Assembly (NCBI GenBank): GCA_964448465.1
Contig: CAYUVY010000022.1
Coordinates: 1 to 12,565, forward strand
DNA length: 12,565 bases
Direction: 5' to 3'
From: CAYTYZ01 sp964448465
GTDB lineage: Bacteria > Patescibacteriota > Microgenomatia > UBA12405
Shown: positions 1 through 5,974 of the stretch, piece after piece
How positions within the stretch are numbered: position 1 is the first letter of the stretch
Layout of the letters: each line of letters starts with the position of its first letter
The notes under the pieces: model-generated
What the model was told of the DNA's origin: nothing
The model's input: only the letters and a program-made list of their open reading frames with translations
The model's database searches: none
Made by a program: the position numbers and the translations under genes

Positions 1-881
1 TGGAGGTGGCCAAAGACTACGAGATAATCTCAACTTTTATCTATTCGCAAATGGACGAAAAGGTCTTGTGTAAATTGCCAAAGTTGAAAATGATTGCGAC
101 TCGTTCGACAGGGGTGGATCATATTGATTGTGGAGTCTGCACAAAGAGGTGTGTGGAAGTAAAAAATGTACCAGAATATGGAACACACACGGTGGCAGAA
201 TATACTTTTGCCTTGATGCTGGCTATTTGTAAAAAAGTTGTAGAGGCCAAGGAGTCGGTGGAACATGGAGAATTTACTCCTCAAGGGCTAACAGGGATTG
301 ATTTGCGAGGCAAAACCTTGGGAGTAGTGGGGGTGGGCAAGATTGGACAAGAGGTGGTCAAACTGGGCCGTGCTTTTGGCATGAAAATACTTGGTGTAGA
401 AAAAAAACCAGATTTGGTGATGGCTAAAAAATTGGGCTATACGCCAGTGACACTAGAAGAGTGTTTAAGGAAATCAGATATTCTGACTTTGCATGTGCCC
501 AGCATTCCCCAAACTCGCCATTTAATTAATCGTCAGAATATCCAAATGATGAAAAAGGGAGCATATTTAATTAATACTTGCCGGGGAGCAGTGGTAGAAA
601 GTGCGGCGATTTTGTGGGCTTTGAACAAAGGAATTTTGGCTGGCGCGGGCTTGGATGTGATTGAGGAGGAAGATAAAATTGAGACGATTAGTAGCGTGAT
701 GGGCAAAACCATGCACAAAGAAGATCTACAAGATTTACTGTCTTTTCATATGCTGCGAGATCGGGACGATGTGGTTCTAACTCCCCATAATGCTTTTAAT
801 ACCAAAGAGGCTATTGAGAGGATTGTGGCTACAACAGTGGAAAATATTTTAGAGTTTATGCAGAAGAAAGCGACGGTTTAG
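1..881 (+). CDS. D-2-hydroxyacid dehydrogenase (D-lactate dehydrogenase type), 5'-truncated by window edge
   Basis: NAD-dependent dehydrogenase that interconverts a 2-keto acid and a D-2-hydroxy acid, most like fermentative D-lactate dehydrogenase (pyruvate + NADH to D-lactate). The frame is open to the left edge; a GTG at 6-8 is internal-looking, because the N-terminal catalytic subdomain normally has about 40 more residues. Counting from that GTG, the substrate-side segment ATRSTGVDHID is at 31-41, YGTHTVAEYTFAL at 58-70, the Rossmann motif GVVGVGKIG at 106-114, catalytic Arg in TCRGA at R193, catalytic Glu probably E222, and catalytic His in LTPHNAF at H261. The stretch between Glu and His is a few residues longer than in the Lactobacillus enzyme. 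The 3' end overlaps the convergent membrane protein gene by 26 bp. Family assignment is firm; the exact substrate is inferred. Confidence 0.9.
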   Translation, partial: EVAKDYEIISTFIYSQMDEKVLCKLPKLKMIATRSTGVDHIDCGVCTKRCVEVKNVPEYGTHTVAEYTFALMLAICKKVVEAKESVEHGEFTPQGLTGIDLRGKTLGVVGVGKIGQEVVKLGRAFGMKILGVEKKPDLVMAKKLGYTPVTLEECLRKSDILTLHVPSIPQTRHLINRQNIQMMKKGAYLINTCRGAVVESAAILWALNKGILAGAGLDVIEEEDKIETISSVMGKTMHKEDLQDLLSFHMLRDRDDVVLTPHNAFNTKEAIERIVATTVENILEFMQKKATV

Positions 882-1950
882 TTTGGACGGCCAAAGAAAA
901 AAGCAAGAAGAAAAATAGCCAGGTGGTGAGATTGATGACGTTAAATTGGGAGATTAAAATAAAAGCTCCAAAGAGCGGGATGTATTTAGGATAATTTTTG
1001 GCTAGTTGGTGATAAATATTAAGGCAGATTAGAAGAAAAAGAATTAAGCCAATTAGGCCTGTTTCAACCAATTGCTCGAGAATTAAATTGTGGGTTTTAT
1101 CAATACGTACGGTTTTTAGCTGAAATTCATTATCAGGGAGAATGCTAGCAATAGCGGTGGCAGTATTTTCTTTGCCCCAACCGAATAAGGGTTTTTGCAA
1201 AAAGGCTTGAAAACTGTAGAGCCAAACTTTTTGTTTTTGGTCAAAAGAATTGACTGGCAGAAGAAGGGGATAGAGAAAACCAACCAGAAGAATGACAATA
1301 AAAATTTTATTGGATATATTTTTGGGGAAAAAGTGGGCGGACAGTAAATAGAAAAAACCGGAAGCAGAACTAAGGGAGTCGGTGGTCAGCAGAGCTAGAG
1401 CGGGAATAAATAGTAAAAAGCTGGGTAAAAAGAAGGCAGAGAGAGAAATAAAGGCTCCGGCAAAGTTGGGGTTGCCAAAGGTGAAGGCAAAACGACCAGA
1501 AATGAGCTGGTAAATATTCAGCCCTAGCAAGTTACCTAGATAACCAAAAAGTAGTCCAAAGGAGGCCAGGAGGCAGGAAATGGCAATAATCTTGGTAACC
1601 AATTTAGAGTTGAGGTGTTGGCGCAGATATAAGCTGAGAAACCAGCCAAAGAGGTAGAAAAACAGACCAGAATAGCGATAATATTGTCCAAAAAGGGCAT
1701 TGTGGAGATTTTGATTAAGAATTGAGCTAAAAAGACCAATACTTAGCCAGGCTAAATACAGCCAATCGAGCTTGGTTAACCTCAACTTGGAGAAGTCTAC
1801 CCAGAGTAGAGAAAGGATAGAAAGGGAGCAGAAGAATAGGTATTTGGGGAGTTCTACGTATTCGGTAGTAAAACCGGTGAGGAAAGGAAGAACTAAAAAT
1901 AGACAGGCTATGACTACATACTTGATATGTTTGGCTAAAAGAGCTATAAT
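856..1950 (-). CDS. O-antigen ligase/polymerase-like (Wzy_C superfamily) integral membrane protein; non-canonical start
   Basis: Polytopic membrane protein of the O-antigen ligase/Wzy/PglL superfamily, which transfers or polymerises lipid-linked glycans outside the membrane. Family-like segments are FGNPNFAGAF, FLQKPLFGWG and, near the C-terminus, DKTHNLILEQLVETGLIGL, set among about ten hydrophobic segments. The first conventional start in frame is TTG at 1783-1785 (309 aa). However, the frame stays open upstream to a TAA at 1972-1974, and those extra codons encode a hydrophobic helix, then TTEYVELPKYLFF and another helix, as expected for the N-terminus of these proteins. No ATG, GTG or TTG occurs in that extension. 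I placed the start at ATT 1948-1950 because a TATAAT (1955-1960, minus) lies just before it; this is a guess. The gene is divergent from the secreted protein at 1985. Substrate is unknown; it could glycosylate proteins rather than build a polysaccharide. Confidence 0.8.
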   Translation of the reverse strand: MIALLAKHIKYVVIACLFLVLPFLTGFTTEYVELPKYLFFCSLSILSLLWVDFSKLRLTKLDWLYLAWLSIGLFSSILNQNLHNALFGQYYRYSGLFFYLFGWFLSLYLRQHLNSKLVTKIIAISCLLASFGLLFGYLGNLLGLNIYQLISGRFAFTFGNPNFAGAFISLSAFFLPSFLLFIPALALLTTDSLSSASGFFYLLSAHFFPKNISNKIFIVILLVGFLYPLLLPVNSFDQKQKVWLYSFQAFLQKPLFGWGKENTATAIASILPDNEFQLKTVRIDKTHNLILEQLVETGLIGLILFLLICLNIYHQLAKNYPKYIPLFGAFILISQFNVINLTTWLFFFLLFSLAVQTKPSLSSA

Positions 1951-1954
1951 GTTA

Positions 1955-1960
1955 ATTATA
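1955..1960 (-). promoter_or_regulatory. Candidate -10 box for the O-antigen ligase-like gene
   Basis: TATAAT on the minus strand, 4 nt before the ATT codon at 1948-1950. If used, transcription would start at or next to that codon, giving a leaderless message. The spacer is AT-rich, so a chance match is possible and no -35 is evident. Confidence 0.3.
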
Positions 1961-1984
1961 TTAATAATTATTTAATTAATAACT

Positions 1985-2371
1985 ATGCAAAAATATATCA
2001 AACTACTTGCTTTGCTGAGTTTGGCCATTTTGGTGCCAGCTGTCAGCTTAAAGAATATTAACAAAATTGGTGTGTATGCACTAACTGGACCTGGTCCAAG
2101 TGTGACCCCGACTCCCACAATCGTACTTACGCCCCCAGTGGTAACTACCCCTTGTGGTCTAGGTAAAATTGACTTTTTGGGTCAATGCAAAAGAGGCTTT
2201 GAGAAAGCCACTTATAACTGTAAGTTGGGTAATAGAATAATTTATAGTGGCAGTGTGGGTGTAGCAAATGCTTGTTCAACCAGAGACGAGCTTAAAACAC
2301 AAGCAAATAGAATATGTATTGCAATGTGTAACAAAAGGCTAGATACAGCTGAAATTACTTTTGGTTTATAA
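1985..2371 (+). CDS. Secreted small protein: signal peptide, Pro/Thr linker, six-cysteine domain
   Basis: Not a family I recognise. The 128-aa product has a signal peptide (about 1-20, ending PAVS, possibly up to residue 32), a short Pro/Thr linker (about 35-56) and a compact Cys-rich domain with C57, C68, C79, C97, C111 and C115, i.e. C-x10-C-x10-C-x17-C-x13-C-x3-C. The same pattern, with shared residues such as (A)xYxC, xSG and KxQA, forms the C-terminus of the protein encoded at 4243, so the two are paralogous over this domain. An even number of cysteines in an exported protein suggests disulfides. ATG at 1985 is the only sensible start; there is no Shine-Dalgarno. A rho-independent terminator follows 20 bp after the stop, so the gene is probably monocistronic. 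Function unknown; an adhesin-like or wall-associated role is inference. Confidence 0.82.
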   Translation: MQKYIKLLALLSLAILVPAVSLKNINKIGVYALTGPGPSVTPTPTIVLTPPVVTTPCGLGKIDFLGQCKRGFEKATYNCKLGNRIIYSGSVGVANACSTRDELKTQANRICIAMCNKRLDTAEITFGL

Positions 2372-2390
2372 ACTAAAGGTAAGGAGGTAA

Positions 2391-2421
2391 GACTCGGGTA
2401 GAAATGCCCGAGTCTTTTTTT
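2391..2421 (+). terminator. Rho-independent terminator
   Basis: Perfect 8-bp stem GACTCGGG (2391-2398) / CCCGAGTC (2407-2414), 8-nt loop, then seven T residues (2415-2421). It ends transcription of the secreted protein gene at 1985. Confidence 0.92.
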
Positions 2422-2440
2422 GCTTTATATTTATTTTGGG

Positions 2441-2446
2441 TATAAA
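2441..2446 (+). promoter_or_regulatory. -10 element before the nucleotidyltransferase gene
   Basis: TATAAA inside TGGGTATAAAAT, 8 nt before the ATG at 2455 and just after the terminator at 2391-2421. This spacing predicts a transcript starting at or within a few bases of the start codon. No -35 or Shine-Dalgarno is visible. Confidence 0.5.
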
Positions 2447-2454
2447 ATTCTAAA

Positions 2455-3462
2455 ATGAAACTGGTGTTAATGTGCGGGGGGGTGGGAACGAAGCTGTGGC
2501 CAGAGAGTAGGGAGAGTAGACCCAAGCATTTTTTACCACTGTTACCCAACGGGAAGTCCTTGTTTGAAGATAATTTGGAATGGTTGGTAAAAAATTTTGG
2601 AGAAGATGTCTGGATACAGACCAATATAAAGCAACTGGCGATGGTAAAGAAGTTTGCACCAGATTTTCCAGAGGAGCGGATTATCTTAGAGTCATCGGTG
2701 CGAAATACTGGAGCTGCCTATGCCAAGATGTGCCACACTTTGCAAAAAAAATTTGGACCAGAAGAAATATTTTTTAATGTGCAGGCTGACTTATATAGAC
2801 GTCCCTTTTCTGCTTTTTTGCAGACCATAAAACTATCAGAGAAATTGGTAGAAAAAACAGGAAAGTTGGTAACAGGTGGAGTTAGGCCACAGTTTTTTGT
2901 GGAAGGGGTGGACTATATGATTGCAAATTTTGAATCAGAAATGGTAGATGGGTTGAAAGTTTATACGATGAATACTTGGTTGGGGCGGGACAAGAGTATT
3001 GAAATACATAAATATAAGGGTGATAATGCGATTTTTTTACACTGGAATCATAATTGTTGGAGAGTTGGTAGCTATTTGGCTGCCTGCAAGGCGGTGCACC
3101 CAGAATGGTGTGATGCCGAGTTGGTTTTGAATAATTATGATCAGGTTCCTGCTGGCAGCACAGAGGAAATAACTTCGACTGCTTTGGCCAATGGTTTAGT
3201 AATAGAGTTGCCTTTTGATTGTTGGGATTTTGGAACCTGGAAATCGATATATGAATTTGCCAAACTGCATCCAAACATGTCGACAATTGATGTTAATGGG
3301 AACCTGATTCGCAGCAAAAAAAGAGTAGAAATAGTGGGCTTGGAAAATTTGGCTTTGGTGGAAACAGAAGACGCGATTTTGGTGGTGCCAATTAATCAAT
3401 CGGATCGGGTGGGGGAAGTGGTCAAGAAACTAAAAGCGGAGGGTAAAACAGATTTGGTTTGA
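2455..3462 (+). CDS. Mannose-1-phosphate guanylyltransferase-like nucleotidyltransferase
   Basis: Sugar-1-phosphate nucleotidyltransferase, best matched to mannose-1-phosphate guanylyltransferase, which makes GDP-mannose from GTP and mannose-1-phosphate in the cytoplasm. The nucleotide-binding signature is at residues 8-24 (GGVGTKLWPESRESRPK). Next come RNTGAAYA (83-90), VQADLYRRPF (109-118, where family members usually have a PADH-like motif), a WN-containing segment near 197-203, and CWDFGTW (256-262, the usual GW-D-GSW position). The C-terminal segment ends in a typical TEDAILVV strand. Deviations: Lys13 for the usual Arg of the GTR signature, and a poorly conserved GYGYI region near 149-158. 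Length (335 aa) fits the catalytic domain without the isomerase domain of long enzymes. It heads a row of same-strand secreted-protein genes (18-bp gap to the next), so GDP-mannose may feed surface glycosylation. The precise sugar is not proven. Confidence 0.83.
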   Translation: MKLVLMCGGVGTKLWPESRESRPKHFLPLLPNGKSLFEDNLEWLVKNFGEDVWIQTNIKQLAMVKKFAPDFPEERIILESSVRNTGAAYAKMCHTLQKKFGPEEIFFNVQADLYRRPFSAFLQTIKLSEKLVEKTGKLVTGGVRPQFFVEGVDYMIANFESEMVDGLKVYTMNTWLGRDKSIEIHKYKGDNAIFLHWNHNCWRVGSYLAACKAVHPEWCDAELVLNNYDQVPAGSTEEITSTALANGLVIELPFDCWDFGTWKSIYEFAKLHPNMSTIDVNGNLIRSKKRVEIVGLENLALVETEDAILVVPINQSDRVGEVVKKLKAEGKTDLV

Positions 3463-3465
3463 GAG

Positions 3466-3474
3466 TGGTAAAAT
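3466..3474 (+). promoter_or_regulatory. Extended -10 element before the Pro/Thr-rich secreted protein gene
   Basis: TGGTAAAAT (TG-n-TAAAAT) lies in the 18-bp gap and ends 6 nt before the ATG at 3481. It suggests the gene can be transcribed separately as a leaderless message as well as by read-through from 2455. Confidence 0.45.
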
Positions 3475-3480
3475 AGCCTC

Positions 3481-4206
3481 ATGGCAGAAAGAAACTGGAA
3501 AAAAATTTTAGCCAGGCTTGCGTTGGCTGGGGCGTTGGCAGTGGGTACCGGTAGTTTGGTGGCTAGGGCTTCAGGTCCTGATCGGGAAATACCAGAGGCT
3601 TTGGGCACGGTGAACCCCACTTCCTTGGGTTGTGATGGGCAAGGGCATATATTTTTTACGGAAACCGGTACAGTATTTAACGATGGAACTGGCATTCAAT
3701 GGCGGGTGCACGGACCGGGACACGATATTACGGCTTTTAAGTCAGACACCTTGGCTGCGGTTCCCTGGAGTATGGTAATTAGCAGCACTTTAACGGGGGT
3801 GAACGGTGGTAGTAGCGATAACACGCTAGGTATTGGGGGGGCATCTCAATTATTTCATTCAACATACGGCGTATTAGTTTGTCCTCCACCAGAACCCACG
3901 GCAACTGCAACCCCAAGTCGCACTGCTACTCCGAGTCGTACACCAACACCTACGGAAACAGCAACAGCTAGTCCAACACCAACATCGACAGAGATGCCTA
4001 CGAGTACACCAACAGCAACTCCAACAGCGACAGAAACGTCAACAAGTACACCAACACCAACTAAAGAACCAATTAGGGTATTTTTGCCACTAGTGAGTAG
4101 GGAAATTACTCCAGAAATGAGACAAAACTATCGGTACTCTCGAGACATGGCAACAGCAAGAAAAGTAAAAAAGGGATCGAGTCAGGCGATACTGTCCAAA
4201 AAATAG
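3481..4206 (+). CDS. Secreted Pro/Thr-rich protein with FLPLV motif, function unknown
   Basis: 241-aa exported protein of no family I recognise. Residues 1-30 form a signal peptide (basic NWKK start, Ala/Leu-rich core, cleavage probable after ARA). Residues 31-134 form a small Gly/Ser/Thr-rich domain with two cysteines (C51, C134), possibly disulfide-linked. Residues 135-197 are a low-complexity Pro/Thr/Ser/Ala stretch built from TPTPT-like units, a likely extended and O-glycosylated stalk. It is followed by RVFLPLVSRE (199-208) and a basic tail rich in Lys and Arg. A YLPL(V/I)-type motif right after a Pro/Thr stalk is familiar from many Chloroflexota secreted proteins (from memory, not checked). 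The gene sits 18 bp after the nucleotidyltransferase and 36 bp before the next secreted protein. Coding status is well supported by architecture; the role is unknown. Confidence 0.78.
   Translation: MAERNWKKILARLALAGALAVGTGSLVARASGPDREIPEALGTVNPTSLGCDGQGHIFFTETGTVFNDGTGIQWRVHGPGHDITAFKSDTLAAVPWSMVISSTLTGVNGGSSDNTLGIGGASQLFHSTYGVLVCPPPEPTATATPSRTATPSRTPTPTETATASPTPTSTEMPTSTPTATPTATETSTSTPTPTKEPIRVFLPLVSREITPEMRQNYRYSRDMATARKVKKGSSQAILSKK
3883..4071 (+). repeat. Degenerate Pro/Thr-coding low-complexity repeat
   Basis: In-frame run of ACA/ACT/ACC and CCA/CCT/CCG codons with degenerate units such as CCAACACCAAC and ACTCCGAGTCGTAC, encoding the stalk of the protein at 3481. Such tracts can expand or contract by slippage; short-read assembly here deserves caution. 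Confidence 0.75.
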
Positions 4207-4242
4207 TTATGCCAAATTTTCAAATAAGTGATATTCTTTTTT

Positions 4243-5394
4243 ATGCACAAGCTATTGTTAATGTCATTCTTGTTACTGGCAGTAGTTTTGGCTTCTTTTC
4301 AAGTACAAAAAATTAATGATAATCGCTCGAGTGCTGCTTCCCCAGAGTTAAATCTTCAGGTCGGGTTGTCGGGACTGGACCCACAAATAAATAGTTTTAA
4401 TAAACGTAGCTTGATATATTCCTTTGATTCAAGTGAACCGATTAGCGGAGAGATATATATTGGGTGGACTGGTTTGGGAGGTTATGGAAATGGCTCCTTA
4501 AACAATATTGTTCCAAATTTTACTCCTTTCCAAGATTGTTCTTTTGTGGGATCGCGCATGTATATTTGTCCTTTTACAAATATTAATTCTGGTAAGGTAA
4601 ATGGGGAGTTGAAGTTTTATAATGGCCCCGGTATGGACTTAACAGGAACCTGGATCACTTCGGTTAAAGTTGTGGCAAGAACCCAAGATGGTACCCCGGT
4701 TTACAACAGTGCAAACTATTCTGCACAAGTTGTTTACACCCCACTTAAAGTGGAGGTTGGTTTAGTCGGTTTAGACACAAAAATTAATAGTGCAGAAAAG
4801 ACAACCTTAAAATATTCTTTTGAGGCATCAGAATTGATTACTGGCCAAATTCAGATTCGTAGAAAAGGATTGGGGAGGTATAACAATGGATTATTGTCAA
4901 ATATAGTAACTAATTTTACTGAACCAGGAACCTGTACCGCTAATAGCGTGGAGATTACTTGTCCAATTGCTAATAGAAATATGGGTGTGTTAAAGGCAGA
5001 TTTGGTATTTTACAATTTTTCGGGATTAGACCTGACTGGAACGTGGAGTACGGATGTTGAAGTAAATGCAAAAAACGCTTTTGGGGTAGGAATAACTGGT
5101 TTTAAAACATATTCAACCCAGGTATACTACAATCCTCCCATCCCAACACCGACAATTGTGCCGACGTCAACACCAACGCCAACACCAGTGATGTCAACTT
5201 GTTTGCTTGGAAATGTTTATAATTTGGTAAATTGTAATATAAAAAATGGGGGATACTCGTCGGCTAAATATGATTGTTACAAGGGGCAATCTAAGGTGTT
5301 TTCGGGTATTCTGACGTATTCTAAATGTACTAGTGCTATTGATATCAAGAAGCAGGCTGAGATAATGTGTGCAAAGAGATGTACTATTTTGTAA
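4243..5394 (+). CDS. Secreted protein: two tandem ~132-aa domains, Pro/Thr linker, six-cysteine domain
   Basis: Unrecognised 383-aa exported protein. I chose ATG 4243 over the in-frame GTG at 4228 because it gives a standard signal peptide (MHKLLL start, hydrophobic core to about residue 21). Residues 36-167 and 168-299 are two copies of one domain: both open with VGLxGLDxxINS, contain a YSF strand, a GLGxYxNGxLxNIVxNFT segment, two nearby cysteines (C99/C109 and C231/C240) and a shared DLTGTW. They are probably beta-sandwich modules. A Pro/Thr linker (about 300-318) leads to a Cys-rich domain with C320, C331, C345, C362, C376 and C380, the same fold pattern as in the 1985 gene product. There is no LPXTG or clear C-terminal anchor. 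It is the last gene before a bidirectional terminator. TGATATTCT (4229-4237) could be an extended -10 for a leaderless message. Function unknown; surface binding or adhesion is inference. Confidence 0.8.
   Translation: MHKLLLMSFLLLAVVLASFQVQKINDNRSSAASPELNLQVGLSGLDPQINSFNKRSLIYSFDSSEPISGEIYIGWTGLGGYGNGSLNNIVPNFTPFQDCSFVGSRMYICPFTNINSGKVNGELKFYNGPGMDLTGTWITSVKVVARTQDGTPVYNSANYSAQVVYTPLKVEVGLVGLDTKINSAEKTTLKYSFEASELITGQIQIRRKGLGRYNNGLLSNIVTNFTEPGTCTANSVEITCPIANRNMGVLKADLVFYNFSGLDLTGTWSTDVEVNAKNAFGVGITGFKTYSTQVYYNPPIPTPTIVPTSTPTPTPVMSTCLLGNVYNLVNCNIKNGGYSSAKYDCYKGQSKVFSGILTYSKCTSAIDIKKQAEIMCAKRCTIL
4348..5139 (+). repeat. Tandem intragenic domain duplication
   Basis: Two copies of a roughly 396-bp coding unit (about 4348-4743 and 4744-5139), similar at protein level but clearly diverged at DNA level, so this is an old duplication rather than an assembly duplicate. 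Confidence 0.75.
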
Positions 5395-5410
5395 TAAATT
5401 TTGGCCACAA

Positions 5411-5443
5411 AAAATCCCCTCCGGTAAACCGAGAGGGGATTTT
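5411..5443. terminator. Bidirectional rho-independent terminator
   Basis: Perfect 11-bp stem AAAATCCCCTC (5411-5421) / GAGGGGATTTT (5433-5443), with an inner CGG/CCG extension and TAAA loop. It has T tracts on both strands, and separates the plus-strand secreted-protein genes from the convergent minus-strand rplJ-rplL operon. Confidence 0.9.
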
Positions 5444-5460
5444 AGGTTTTTGGTGCACCT

Positions 5461-5495
5461 GTCCCGATGCCTAGGCTTCGCCTAAGATACGGGAC
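5461..5495. repeat. Palindromic element downstream of rplL
   Basis: GTCCCG (5461-5466) pairs with CGGGAC (5490-5495) and TAGGC (5472-5476) with GCCTA (5480-5484), with a TTC loop and a 5x5 internal loop. It has no T tract, so it is not a simple terminator. It resembles short dispersed intergenic palindromes seen in environmental bacterial genomes and may protect the rplL mRNA 3' end. Confidence 0.6.
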
Positions 5496-5511
5496 CTACG
5501 CTCCAGTTAAA

Positions 5512-5898
5512 TTATTTTAATTCAACTGTAGCTCCGGCAGCTACTAATTTAGCTTTAGCATCGTTGGCAGCGTCTTTCTTCATGGTGCCAAGATTAGCAT
5601 TGGCAGTTTCCACTAAAGTTTTGGCTTCAGCCAAACCTAATTCAGGTTTGAACTCGCGGACAGCTTTGATGACAGCGATTTTGTTGGTACCAGCGTTGGT
5701 AATAACAACTTCAAATTCTGTCTTTTCTTCAGCAGCGGCTGCAGGGGCAGCACCAGCGGCGGCAGCGGCTACAGGAGCAGCAGCAGCAACAGCCTTGACG
5801 TCGAATTTTTCTTCGACAGCTTTAACGAGTTCGGATAATTCCAAAACGCTAAGTTCAGCGATTTGGTCTAAAAGTTTTTGAACTTTGGATTCGGTCAT
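5512..5898 (-). CDS. rplL: Ribosomal protein L7/L12
   Basis: Stalk protein of the large ribosomal subunit; dimers bind L10 and recruit and stimulate translational GTPases. The 128-aa product has the usual layout: an N-terminal dimerisation helical hairpin (1-35), an Ala/Pro-rich hinge (about 36-56) and a C-terminal domain (57-128) starting TEFEVVITNAG. It includes the helix region NKIAVIKAVREF and ends GATVELK. The stretch GLAEAKTLVETANANLGTMK corresponds to the usual GLKEAKxLVExxPxxxKE region but lacks its typical Pro and Glu, a modest divergence at the factor-binding surface. The hinge is unusually Ala-rich. No Shine-Dalgarno precedes the ATG. The gene follows rplJ on the same strand after a 163-bp spacer that carries repeats, and ends before a bidirectional terminator. 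Confidence 0.96.
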   Translation of the reverse strand: MTESKVQKLLDQIAELSVLELSELVKAVEEKFDVKAVAAAAPVAAAAAGAAPAAAAEEKTEFEVVITNAGTNKIAVIKAVREFKPELGLAEAKTLVETANANLGTMKKDAANDAKAKLVAAGATVELK

Positions 5899-5909
5899 AG
5901 TATTAGTTA

Positions 5910-5941
5910 TCAGTTGACTAGTTGATCGGTAGATCAGTAGG
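5910..5941. repeat. Degenerate 8-bp tandem repeat upstream of rplL
   Basis: Four contiguous octamers TCAGTTGA, CTAGTTGA, TCGGTAGA and TCAGTAGG; each of the last three matches the first at 6 of 8 positions. They begin 12 bp upstream of the rplL start, in the position of its 5' untranslated region. Confidence 0.55.
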
Positions 5942-5974
5942 CAAAAGTATTTTTATGTAAATAAATAATTTGGT

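Noticed and set aside
1772..1975. Plus-strand open frame of 67 codons before the secreted protein gene
   Set aside because: It lies antisense to the N-terminal extension of the O-antigen ligase-like gene, whose translation has clear membrane-protein character; the plus-strand product is composed of basic, low-information sequence.
2381..2445. AAGGAGG followed by an ATG (2404) and a 13-codon frame through the terminator
   Set aside because: Spacing from the Shine-Dalgarno-like sequence to the ATG is too long (16 nt) and the frame is the terminator stem itself. The motif is likely chance in a genome that otherwise lacks such sites.
2882..3286. Minus-strand open frame of 134 codons inside the nucleotidyltransferase gene
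   Set aside because: The opposite strand is a recognisable enzyme throughout; the antisense product is rich in His, Ser and Gln with no domain-like pattern.
4228..4242. GTG at 4228 as start of the tandem-domain secreted protein
   Set aside because: It adds only MIFFF before a standard Met-His-Lys signal peptide start at 4243; the ATG is the more natural choice.
5564..5881. Plus-strand open frame of 105 codons
   Set aside because: Exact antisense of rplL; it is open only because of the Ala-rich GC-biased codons of L7/L12.
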